NCBI GenBank assembly: GCA_023421875.1
Contig: JAEZSM010000221.1
Location: forward strand, 1 to 5,670
DNA from: Spirochaetota bacterium
GTDB lineage: Bacteria > Spirochaetota > Spirochaetia > Treponematales > Rectinemataceae
Direction of reading: 5' to 3'
Length of the DNA stretch: 5,670 nucleotides
Both the position numbers and the translations under genes were made by a program. The notes below the pieces were generated by a model that was not told the origin of the DNA, did no database searches, and was given only the letters and a program-made list of their open reading frames with translations. Of this stretch, positions 1 through 5,670 are shown one piece after another; the stretch's first letter is position 1, and every line of letters begins with the position of its first letter.

Positions 1-1147
1 GCATCCCGAAGTAGCTGAAATCGCCCTCCCTGTAAAGGTTTTTCCGCTGCAGCTCTTCCCTGGGCAGGCCCATGACCTGAGAAAGGGCATCCAAGGCCGC
101 CTCGAACACAAAGAAAGCCTGGGGCGCTCCGAAGCCCCTGAATGCGGTGAAGGAGGGAAGATTAGTCCTGCACATGTGTCCGACCACCTTGCCATTGGGT
201 ACCCTGTAGGAGCCGGTCGCATGGAGGAGGGTGCGGGCCAGGATGGCGGGAGAGAGGTCGCAGCTGCAGCCGGAGTTCTGGAAATACTCGGCTTGGAAGG
301 CGATGAGGCGTCCCTCTTTGTCAGCGCCGATTCTGAAATCGCTGGAGTAGGGGTGGCGCTTTCCTGTGGTCCTGAGATCGGTCTTCCTGTCCAGGTAGAG
401 CTTGACCGGTCTTTTGCTCACCCTGGCGCCGAGCGCCGCAAGGCAGGCCCAGAGTGCAGCCTGGTCCTCTTTGCCGCCGAAGGCTCCACCCAGCCTGCGG
501 GTTTCCACCTCTACCTTGTTCATGGGCAGCCCCAGGCTCCGGGCAACCGCCCGCTGGACACCCGTCGGCCCCTGGGTGCCGGAAATGACGAAGATCGTAC
601 CGTTGTCCCGCAGTTCGGCATAGGCTCCCTGGGTTTCCAGGTATACGTGTTCCTGGCCGCCCGAATCGACCCTGCCGGAGACCACGAATAGGCATTTTTC
701 GAAGGCTTCTTCCGCCTCGCCCCAGGCAATGCTCCTGGAGGGAAGGATGAAGTCGCCGGCTGCCGCCGCCGCCCTGGGGTCGGTGCGGGCGGGCAGCGCT
801 TCATAGTCCACGGCCAGGGCGGCGGCGGCCTTCCTGGCCAGCTGACGCGTTCCTGCCAGGACAAGCGCGATAGGCTGTCCCCAGTACTCCCACTCTCGTT
901 CGGGCAAGACCGGTTCATCGGCCTTGGTAAAACCGATCTGATTTTCTCCCGGCAGGTCGGCGGCGCTCAGGACCCTCACCGAAGAATCCAGCGCGAGGGC
1001 TGAACCCGCATCGATGGAGAGAATCTTTCCTCTTGCGCAGTCCGAAAGCCGGACAGCCGCGTGAAGGCAGTCCTTCGGCTCCGGAAGGTCGTCGATATAG
1101 CGTGTCTCGCCCTTCAAATGGGCGACTGATTCGTCAATCGTCTTCAT
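1..1147 (-). CDS. xdhB: Xanthine dehydrogenase, molybdenum-cofactor subunit (N-terminal part)
   Basis: My translation from the ATG at 1147 is open to the window edge, giving 382 residues, about half the usual 750-800. This is the catalytic subunit that hydroxylates hypoxanthine and xanthine at a molybdopterin centre. An N-terminal domain (SVAHLKGETRYIDDLP, 7-22) resembles the start of bacterial two-subunit XDHs. Mo-cofactor contacts follow: GGQEHVYLETQ (163-173, Q165), GGAFGGKE (220-227) and AFRGFGAPQ (335-343). E227 and R337 align by motif with bovine Glu802 and Arg880, which bind purine substrates. Their presence supports a purine oxidase over an aldehyde oxidase or CO dehydrogenase. The catalytic glutamate (bovine Glu1261) lies beyond the window. 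No frameshift was seen. The start overlaps the xdhA stop by 4 nt. An XdhC-type cofactor-insertion gene, often linked to xdh, is not in view. Confidence 0.95.
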   Translation of the reverse strand, partial: MKTIDESVAHLKGETRYIDDLPEPKDCLHAAVRLSDCARGKILSIDAGSALALDSSVRVLSAADLPGENQIGFTKADEPVLPEREWEYWGQPIALVLAGTRQLARKAAAALAVDYEALPARTDPRAAAAAGDFILPSRSIAWGEAEEAFEKCLFVVSGRVDSGGQEHVYLETQGAYAELRDNGTIFVISGTQGPTGVQRAVARSLGLPMNKVEVETRRLGGAFGGKEDQAALWACLAALGARVSKRPVKLYLDRKTDLRTTGKRHPYSSDFRIGADKEGRLIAFQAEYFQNSGCSCDLSPAILARTLLHATGSYRVPNGKVVGHMCRTNLPSFTAFRGFGAPQAFFVFEAALDALSQVMGLPREELQRKNLYREGDFSYFGM

Positions 1148-2799
1148 GGCTCGAGCTCCTCAGCAATGCCCTCCCGGGCGAAAAAACGCAGGAAGTGTGC
1201 CTGCACGAGCCTGCCGATCATGGATCGGCGGTAGGCCGCCGATCCTCGCACATCGTCGATGGGACGCACTTCTTCCTCCGCCAGTTTTTTGACGCTCCGG
1301 CAGAGTTCAGCCAGGTCTTTTGCCTTGGCTCCCTTGATGCGGCTTCCCTCCATGGCGGCCGCAGCCTTCGAAAGGAGCAGGGGAACTTCCGCCACCCCTC
1401 CCGCGCTGATGCGCACCGAACGGGCGAAGGCGTCATCCAGTCTGAAGGACATTGCTGTGTTGACCGCGGCGATATCCAAATTGTCCCGTTTTGCGGCTTT
1501 TTCAAAGGAAAAGAACAGCCTGCCCCCCCGGGCTCCGAAACCGATGCCTCCCTCGAATCGGCCGGTCAGAGATTCTCCGCCCTGTTCTCCGTCGTAGGCA
1601 CCCGAGCCTGAAAACTCAGTGCCTTCGCTGCTGGCCGGAAGCAGAATCGCCGCGATGAATTCGTTTTCCTTCAGGGCGGTTTTCTTATAGCCTGTAAAAA
1701 AAGTATCCAGGCTCTGGCGCCGCGTATCCCCCTCAGCCTTAGCCAAGCTTCGTATCTCCACCCAGGCTCCCAGGCCAAGGAGCAGGGCGCTCAAATCAGC
1801 CACCGGCGAGGCATTGACGATATTGCCTCCTAGGGTTGCCAGATTTCTTATCAGGGTGCTGGCAAACTGGGTTTCGTACTGCTCTATTCCAGGAACATTT
1901 TCCCGCAGGGCTTCAGCGGCGAAGAAATCGCTGACCCTGAGCGCAGCTCCCAGACGGAGCCAGGATCTTCCATCCGCGTCAAGCCGGGCGATCTCGGAAT
2001 AACCCCGATCGGAGCCTAACAGGAGTGGAGAAAAGCCTTCCTCAGGCTCGGGATTTCTCACGTAAAAATCCGTTCCGCCGCCCAGGACAATACCCTTTTC
2101 TGCCCAGCCCTTCTCTGATGATGTTCCATCCCGGGCGGGGATAGATTCAGCGGCATTGGCGTACTCCAGCACCGAGGCCGGCAGGACAGCTTTTTCGACC
2201 AGGACTCTGAGCCTCTCCAATCTGTCGTCGGGCAGATCCGCAAATTCCTTCGCCAGCCGCCCTGCGGCTCTGCGTATCGCACCATAGCCCGTGCATCGGC
2301 AGAGGTTGCCGTCCATGGCCTTCAGCGCCCCCGCCGCGTCGAGGCTTGTCGATTCGGCCAGCCAGGCGCTGAGGCTGATGATAAAACCGGGACTGCAAAA
2401 GCCGCACTGACTGGCATTTTCTTCCAGAAAGGCCTTCATGACGGGGCTCATGCCGCCGGGAACCGAAGCTAGCCCCTCGATGGTTATCAGATGCTTGCCT
2501 TCCAGGGCTCCCAGGGCAAGAAGGCAGGAGGGCACCGCCCTGTAGCGGGGAACCCAGCCCTGTCGCCCCATAGCCAAGGCGCCGTATACGCTGTCCCTGC
2601 CTCCGGACCTTGCCGGAACAAGCTCTCCCAGCATTACCGCGCAGGCTCCGCAATCCCCTTCGCGGCAGCCCTCCTTGGTTCCTTTCAAGCCTAATTCTAA
2701 GCGGATAAAATCCAATGCCGTCCGTCCGCCGGAGGTCCTGGGGCTCACCCACTCGCTGTTGACCATCACCCTCATGCTGCCGCCCACTTCAGTGCTCAT
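1144..2799 (-). CDS. xdhA: Xanthine dehydrogenase, fused 2Fe-2S/FAD subunit
   Basis: A complete 551-residue cytoplasmic electron-transfer subunit that takes electrons from the molybdenum subunit through two 2Fe-2S clusters to FAD and then to an acceptor such as NAD+. The N-terminal ferredoxin-like domain has C45-x4-C50-x2-C53 and C92. The helical second cluster domain has C132-x2-C135 (QCGFCSPG) and C167-x-C169 (NLCRCTGYG). The FAD domain (about 200-390) shows VLGGGTDF (238-245) and RNLATLGGNIVNASPVADLS (318-337). The C-terminal CO-dehydrogenase-flavoprotein-like domain shows DIAAVNTAM (442-450) and DVRGSAAYRRSMIGR (516-530). All eight cluster cysteines are present. The protein is about 90 residues longer than the 462-residue Rhodobacter capsulatus XdhA. 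The extra length appears to sit at about 60-84, in the linker near 214-235, and in a glycine-rich stretch at 390-426. It overlaps ade by 11 nt and xdhB by 4 nt (ATGA). Another hydroxylase of the family is possible, but the context favours purines. Confidence 0.95.
   Translation of the reverse strand: MSTEVGGSMRVMVNSEWVSPRTSGGRTALDFIRLELGLKGTKEGCREGDCGACAVMLGELVPARSGGRDSVYGALAMGRQGWVPRYRAVPSCLLALGALEGKHLITIEGLASVPGGMSPVMKAFLEENASQCGFCSPGFIISLSAWLAESTSLDAAGALKAMDGNLCRCTGYGAIRRAAGRLAKEFADLPDDRLERLRVLVEKAVLPASVLEYANAAESIPARDGTSSEKGWAEKGIVLGGGTDFYVRNPEPEEGFSPLLLGSDRGYSEIARLDADGRSWLRLGAALRVSDFFAAEALRENVPGIEQYETQFASTLIRNLATLGGNIVNASPVADLSALLLGLGAWVEIRSLAKAEGDTRRQSLDTFFTGYKKTALKENEFIAAILLPASSEGTEFSGSGAYDGEQGGESLTGRFEGGIGFGARGGRLFFSFEKAAKRDNLDIAAVNTAMSFRLDDAFARSVRISAGGVAEVPLLLSKAAAAMEGSRIKGAKAKDLAELCRSVKKLAEEEVRPIDDVRGSAAYRRSMIGRLVQAHFLRFFAREGIAEELEP
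1156..1161 (-). promoter_or_regulatory. Ribosome binding site of xdhB inside the end of xdhA
   Basis: GAGGAG on the minus strand, 8 nt before the ATG at 1147, lies within the last codons of xdhA. Together with the ATGA stop/start overlap it supports coupled translation of the two subunits, as expected for a fixed-stoichiometry complex. Confidence 0.6.
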
Positions 2800-4525
2800 T
2801 CTTGTCCTTCTTTTCTATGTATAGACTTACAGGGGCAAATCGATCCACATCGATCAGCCCCGCGTCGGTGATCTTCAGGCTGGGAATGACCGGCAAGGCC
2901 ATGAAAGAGAGCGTCATGAGGGGCGAAGGATTGGCGACCCCTTCCTCCGCGAAAAGCTCTTCGAAGCTTCTCAGCCGCTGGATGACGAAATCGGCGTCCC
3001 GGTCGCTCATGAGGCCTGCCACCGGCAGGGGAAGGTCCAGGAGTATCTCATCTCCCACGGCGTAAACGAGGCCCCCTTTGAGCTTGTTCAAATGCTTGGC
3101 CGCCTTGAAAATGGACCTGTCGTCCACGCCCGCGACGATCATGTTGTGGGAATCGTGACTTATCGTCCCGCCAATTGCCCCCCGACGCAGCCCTAGTCCC
3201 CTGATAAAGCCCTTGCCGATGCGTCCTGAGCCCGAGTGCCGTTCTATGACGAATATTTTAATAAGGTCTCTTTCGATATCGGCGACGCAGAGACCGTTTT
3301 CCACCGTGGGGAACTCCTGGCCGCTTCCGGTGATGATAGACCCTGCCTTGGCTTCTATGACCCGGATGGGACAAGCCTTGTCGGGGATTGAGAAATCCTC
3401 GGCTGAGAGCAGCTTGAGATTGACCGAATCCCGTATTGGCATGGGCTTGCCAGCGAAATCTATCAGGAGCCTTCCATTTTCCGCGATCAGCCTGCCGGCC
3501 TTAAATACTTTTTCTGCCTTAAAATCATCGAAGGAGGTAAATACGACAAAATCTGCTTTGCGCCCCGGGGCGACAGCTCCCACGCTTCTCATATCGAACC
3601 ATTGGGATGCGTTGAGGGCGGCTATACGGAAGGCATCGATGGGGGCGATCCCCCCCGCGAGCAAAAGTCGCAGGGCGTGGTCCATGTGCCCTTCGTCCCG
3701 CAGGTCGTTGGAGTGCCGGTCATCGGAGCAAATCATAAAGCGAGATACTGCCTGGGCTGTCACCGCGGGCAGAAGGTTTTTAAGGTCCTTGGCGGTGGAG
3801 CCCTCCCGCAGCATGATGTACATGCCTTTGGACAGTTTTTCCCGGGCCTCATCCGGGTTGGTGCATTCATGGTCGGAGCCTATGCCCGCCAGTATGTATG
3901 CCGAAAGCGATGCTCCCGACAGACCAGGCGCATGACCGTCGATAGGCCTGCGGGCGCTGGAAAAGAAAGCGATCTTATCCATGAGGCTGCTTTCTTTGGC
4001 CAGAACCCCTGGGTAGTTCATCACCTCCCCAAGGCCAAGCACCCGTTCGTCGTGGAGAAAAGGATACATGTCCGAAGCGTAGAGAGCCGCTCCGGAGGTG
4101 TCGAATTCCGTGGCGGGCACGCAGGAGGGCACCATGTAAAAGATGTCCAAGGGAAGCCCCTCGGATGCGCTGAGCATGAAACGCATGCCGTCGTAGCCCA
4201 GCACATTGACGATTTCGTGCGGATCCGCCACCACTGTGGTGGTTCCCCGGGGCAGCACCACCTTAGCGTACTCCGCGGGCGTGAGGAGGGAGGATTCAAT
4301 GTGAACGTGGGCGTCGATGAGGCCTGGGGCCAGGTACGCGCCCCCAAGATCGATGCACTCCCTGGCTTCCTGATTGTCGTTCAGTCCGACGACGATGCCG
4401 TTCTTTATGGAGACGCTGGCGTTTTCCATGATGCGGCCGCTCAGGACATCCACGAGTCTGCAGCCTGTTATCGTGAGGTCGCAGAGCGTTCGGCCGGCCG
4501 CTGAGTCGATAAGCTCTTTGTCCAT
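2789..4525 (-). CDS. ade: Adenine deaminase (Ade/AdeC type, amidohydrolase superfamily)
   Basis: A complete 578-residue protein, the normal length for bacterial Ade (EC 3.5.4.2), a cytoplasmic metalloenzyme that hydrolyses adenine to hypoxanthine and ammonia. Visible in order: an N-terminal beta-sandwich segment; the metal-binding PGLIDAHVHIESS (67-79, H73 and H75); DPHEIVNVLG (101-110, H103); VPSCVPATEF (132-141); LGEVMNYPGV (165-174, with a likely metal-ligand E167); DGHAPGLSG (196-204, H198); SDHE (217-220); and SDDRHSNDL (267-275), which carries the catalytic/metal aspartates. The C-terminal Ade-specific domain is also present, with GGTISHDSHNMIVAG (452-466). No key motif is missing. This lineage is unrelated to adenosine-deaminase-like adenine deaminases. 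The ATG at 4525 has an ideal ribosome binding site 5 nt upstream. The 3' end overlaps xdhA by 11 nt. Its product is the substrate of the xanthine dehydrogenase encoded next, so the two form a metabolic pair. Confidence 0.97.
   Translation of the reverse strand: MDKELIDSAAGRTLCDLTITGCRLVDVLSGRIMENASVSIKNGIVVGLNDNQEARECIDLGGAYLAPGLIDAHVHIESSLLTPAEYAKVVLPRGTTTVVADPHEIVNVLGYDGMRFMLSASEGLPLDIFYMVPSCVPATEFDTSGAALYASDMYPFLHDERVLGLGEVMNYPGVLAKESSLMDKIAFFSSARRPIDGHAPGLSGASLSAYILAGIGSDHECTNPDEAREKLSKGMYIMLREGSTAKDLKNLLPAVTAQAVSRFMICSDDRHSNDLRDEGHMDHALRLLLAGGIAPIDAFRIAALNASQWFDMRSVGAVAPGRKADFVVFTSFDDFKAEKVFKAGRLIAENGRLLIDFAGKPMPIRDSVNLKLLSAEDFSIPDKACPIRVIEAKAGSIITGSGQEFPTVENGLCVADIERDLIKIFVIERHSGSGRIGKGFIRGLGLRRGAIGGTISHDSHNMIVAGVDDRSIFKAAKHLNKLKGGLVYAVGDEILLDLPLPVAGLMSDRDADFVIQRLRSFEELFAEEGVANPSPLMTLSFMALPVIPSLKITDAGLIDVDRFAPVSLYIEKKDKNEH
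2805..2810 (-). promoter_or_regulatory. Ribosome binding site of xdhA inside the end of ade
   Basis: GAAGGA on the minus strand lies 5 nt before the ATG at 2799, within the final codons of ade. It supports this start over a later in-frame ATG (codon 9), which has only a weak G-rich stretch before it. Confidence 0.6.
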
Positions 4526-4530
4526 TGCTC

Positions 4531-4536
4531 CCTCCT
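4531..4536 (-). promoter_or_regulatory. Strong ribosome binding site of ade
   Basis: A consensus AGGAGG on the minus strand, 5 nt before the ATG at 4525. It is the strongest Shine-Dalgarno match in the window and belongs to the one gene whose start does not overlap an upstream gene, so this gene does not depend on coupled translation. Confidence 0.8.
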
Positions 4537-4546
4537 AGAAATAGTC

Positions 4547-4570
4547 TGCAGCGCTTTCATGATAGCTGCA
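4547..4570. repeat. Inverted repeat flanking the candidate -10 box (possible operator or leader hairpin)
   Basis: Perfect 6-bp arms TGCAGC and GCTGCA (4547-4552 and 4565-4570) are separated by 12 bp that contain the candidate -10 hexamer at 4559-4564. This is a common layout for a dimeric repressor site; on RNA from an upstream promoter the arms could instead form a small hairpin before the ade ribosome binding site. It lacks a following U-run, so it is not an intrinsic terminator. A 6-bp match over a short span can arise by chance. Confidence 0.3.
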
Positions 4571-4587
4571 AACAGGATAGGGCGCAA
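4559..4587 (-). promoter_or_regulatory. Candidate internal promoter upstream of ade
   Basis: In the only real intergenic gap (4526-4609), the minus strand has TATCAT at 4559-4564 (five of six bases of the TATAAT -10 consensus) and TTGCGC at 4582-4587 (first three bases of TTGACA), separated by exactly 17 nt. An A-run precedes the -35 (4591-4596). Initiation would fall near 4550-4553, leaving a leader of about 25-28 nt before the ade ATG that still contains its ribosome binding site. The -10 and spacing are good and the -35 is weak, so this could be chance. If real, ade-xdhA-xdhB could be transcribed apart from the transporter. Confidence 0.35.
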
Positions 4588-4609
4588 TGATTTTTTCCTG
4601 TCCGGCGGC

Positions 4610-5560
4610 CTACTTGTCCTCTCGCATATAGGCTTGGCTGAGGGCTGCCGGAGCCCCAACCTTCTTTGAAAGCGCCTCCCACCAGGTTATAAGCACCAGC
4701 ACCGCAATGGTTCCCAGATAGGGCAACATGTTGAGGAAGGCTGCGGGAATTGTCGTGCCCGCCGCCTGGAGCCTGAACTGCACTGCGTTGATTCCTCCAA
4801 AGAGCAGGGCTCCCCAGAGAGAGCGGGCCGGATTCCACATGGAGAAGATAACCAGGGCGACGACGATCCAGCCGCGGCCACCGGTGATGTTCTCCGCCCA
4901 GCCGGGAGTGTAGGAGAGCGAAAGATGGGCGCCGCCCAGCGCGATAAAGACACCTCCGAGTATTGTGTAGAAATACTTGGCCTTGATCACGTCGATACCC
5001 ATGGCATCGGCTGTCTGGGGATCCTCCCCGATGGAGCGGAGCCAGAGGCCGGGCCTTGTCTTGTAAAGGAAAAACCAGCTTAAGGGAATGAGGAGGTAGA
5101 CCAGATAGCTGAGAATGTCCTGATTCAGCACTGCGGAAAGGATGGGGATGTCCGAAATGCCCTCGAAGGACGCAGGCACGAAGCGGGCGCCCTTGAGGCC
5201 CACCAGCCTGAAATTATTGGTCGCCGGACCGAGGCGCTGGCCTAAAAAGCTGGCAAAGCCGCTGCCGAAGAGGGTGATTGAAAGACCCGACACTACCTGG
5301 TTGGCACGCATGGTGACGGTGAGAAATGCGTGGAGGGCCGCCATGGCCGCGCCCACCGCCGCGGCCACCAGAAGGGCCAGGAAGAGATTTTGCGTATAGA
5401 AGGACGCGGCAAACCCCGTGACCGCGCTCATCAGCATGATGCCCTCAATGCCCAGATTGAGTATGCCCGCCCTTTCGGTGAAGATCTCGCCGATAGTGGC
5501 AAAGACTAAGCTGGTCCCAGCCCGTATGGTTATCGCTAAGATCGATGTGAGCATGTCCAT
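4610..5560 (-). CDS. BMP-family (nucleoside/purine-type) ABC transporter, second permease subunit
   Basis: A 316-residue integral membrane protein, the usual length for COG1079 permeases (NupQ/YufQ-like). It would form the channel of an importer together with the first permease, an ATPase and a BMP-type lipoprotein. Family hallmarks are seen: FTERAGILNLGIEGIMLM (27-44), the cytoplasmic coupling loop around RSIGEDPQTADAMGIDV (175-191), and GGRGWIVVALVIFSMWNP (227-244). Hydrophobic stretches lie at about 36-55, 58-82, 88-108, 148-166, 197-216, 230-260 and 278-295. The ATG at 5560 is preferred over an in-frame TTG at 5581, because AAGGAG (5568-5573) sits 7 nt before this ATG and lies inside the longer reading. 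The start overlaps the previous stop by 1 nt. Context suggests purine or nucleoside uptake. Riboflavin is an alternative, since BMP-family transporters carry it in some spirochaetes; substrate cannot be read from the permease. Confidence 0.9.
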   Translation of the reverse strand: MDMLTSILAITIRAGTSLVFATIGEIFTERAGILNLGIEGIMLMSAVTGFAASFYTQNLFLALLVAAAVGAAMAALHAFLTVTMRANQVVSGLSITLFGSGFASFLGQRLGPATNNFRLVGLKGARFVPASFEGISDIPILSAVLNQDILSYLVYLLIPLSWFFLYKTRPGLWLRSIGEDPQTADAMGIDVIKAKYFYTILGGVFIALGGAHLSLSYTPGWAENITGGRGWIVVALVIFSMWNPARSLWGALLFGGINAVQFRLQAAGTTIPAAFLNMLPYLGTIAVLVLITWWEALSKKVGAPAALSQAYMREDK

Positions 5561-5670
5561 CAGGCTTCTCCTTCGACGCAAGTACCCTTGCTTTTCTTCG
5601 GCCCCCTGCCCAGGATCCGTATCCTGTACTCAGTAAACCGCGATCCCGCCAGCATGGGGAAGAGGATGAG
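5560..5670 (-). CDS. BMP-family ABC transporter, first permease subunit (C-terminal end only)
   Basis: Only the last 36 codons and the TGA stop are in the window; the rest lies beyond the high-coordinate edge. The frame reads without a stop from the edge, starting LILFPMLAGSRFTEYRIRIL, a hydrophobic end of a membrane helix followed by a basic cytoplasmic tail (RGPKKSKG). Its stop shares one base with the ATG of the next permease (TGATG), so the two are probably translationally coupled. In nucleoside-type ABC importers of the BMP family (NupOPQN-like), two different permeases are encoded side by side in this order, COG4603-type then COG1079-type. The identification therefore rests mainly on position and on the recognisable downstream partner. 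The tail alone has too little sequence to assign a family independently. Confidence 0.72.
   Translation of the reverse strand, partial: LILFPMLAGSRFTEYRIRILGRGPKKSKGTCVEGEA
5568..5573 (-). promoter_or_regulatory. Ribosome binding site deciding the start of permease 2
   Basis: On the minus strand AAGGAG lies 7 nt upstream of the ATG at 5560, within the coding end of permease 1. It selects this ATG over the in-frame TTG 21 nt upstream, which would place the site inside the protein-coding sequence. Confidence 0.75.

Noticed and set aside
176..691. A 171-codon plus-strand frame opposite xdhB
   Set aside because: The minus-strand frame here encodes the conserved GGQEH and GGAFGGKE motifs of XdhB, so the plus-strand frame is a shadow.
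1033..1611. A 192-codon plus-strand open frame opposite xdhB and xdhA
   Set aside because: It overlaps the clearly conserved XDH subunits on the other strand and crosses their junction; its composition looks like a frame shadow and no family resemblance is visible.
3602..4504. A 300-codon open frame on the plus strand, opposite ade
   Set aside because: It lies wholly antisense to the conserved Ade coding sequence, its translation resembles no family I know, and long antisense frames are expected in GC-rich genes.
4526..4609. A purine riboswitch in the spacer before ade
   Set aside because: The spacer is 84 nt, but I do not find the three-way-junction core or conserved loop sequences of the purine or PreQ1 classes; only two short inverted repeats are seen.
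4526..4609. An intrinsic terminator between the transporter and ade
   Set aside because: Neither inverted repeat has a GC-rich stem of useful length followed by a U-run. The run of six A on the transcript side is in the wrong orientation for minus-strand termination.
5560..5581. The in-frame TTG at 5581 as the start of permease 2
   Set aside because: It would add MRRRRSL and place the best Shine-Dalgarno sequence inside the gene; the ATG at 5560 has ideal spacing from AAGGAG and a stop/start overlap with permease 1.

Overview
The window is one tightly packed minus-strand gene cluster for taking up and oxidising purines. It is GC-rich, and nearly all of it is coding. In transcription order, from high to low coordinates, it holds: the last 36 codons of a first BMP-type ABC permease; a complete second permease of the same transporter; an 84-bp gap; a complete adenine deaminase (Ade); a complete xanthine dehydrogenase subunit with fused 2Fe-2S and FAD parts (XdhA type); and the first 382 codons of the molybdenum-cofactor subunit (XdhB type), which runs off the low-coordinate edge.

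The genes fit one pathway. The transporter would import nucleosides or purine bases. Ade converts adenine to hypoxanthine plus ammonia. The xanthine dehydrogenase would oxidise hypoxanthine to xanthine and then urate, passing electrons through two 2Fe-2S centres and FAD. Three of the four gene junctions overlap by 1, 11 or 4 nt, which suggests translational coupling. The only real gap lies between permease 2 and ade. It contains a candidate sigma-70-like promoter and an inverted repeat flanking its -10 box, so the ade-xdh half may have its own control point.

The organism cannot be named from the sequence. A fused Fe-S/FAD subunit, an Ade-type (not Add-like) adenine deaminase, a BMP-family transporter and frequent AGG/AGA arginine codons would suit an anaerobic spirochaete or a clostridium-like Firmicute. 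This is a guess from gene content.

No RNA genes, mobile elements, CRISPR arrays or long repeats were seen. The enzymes belong to known families. The most unusual points are extra loops in XdhA, including a glycine-rich stretch in its FAD portion, and the possible internal promoter/operator.
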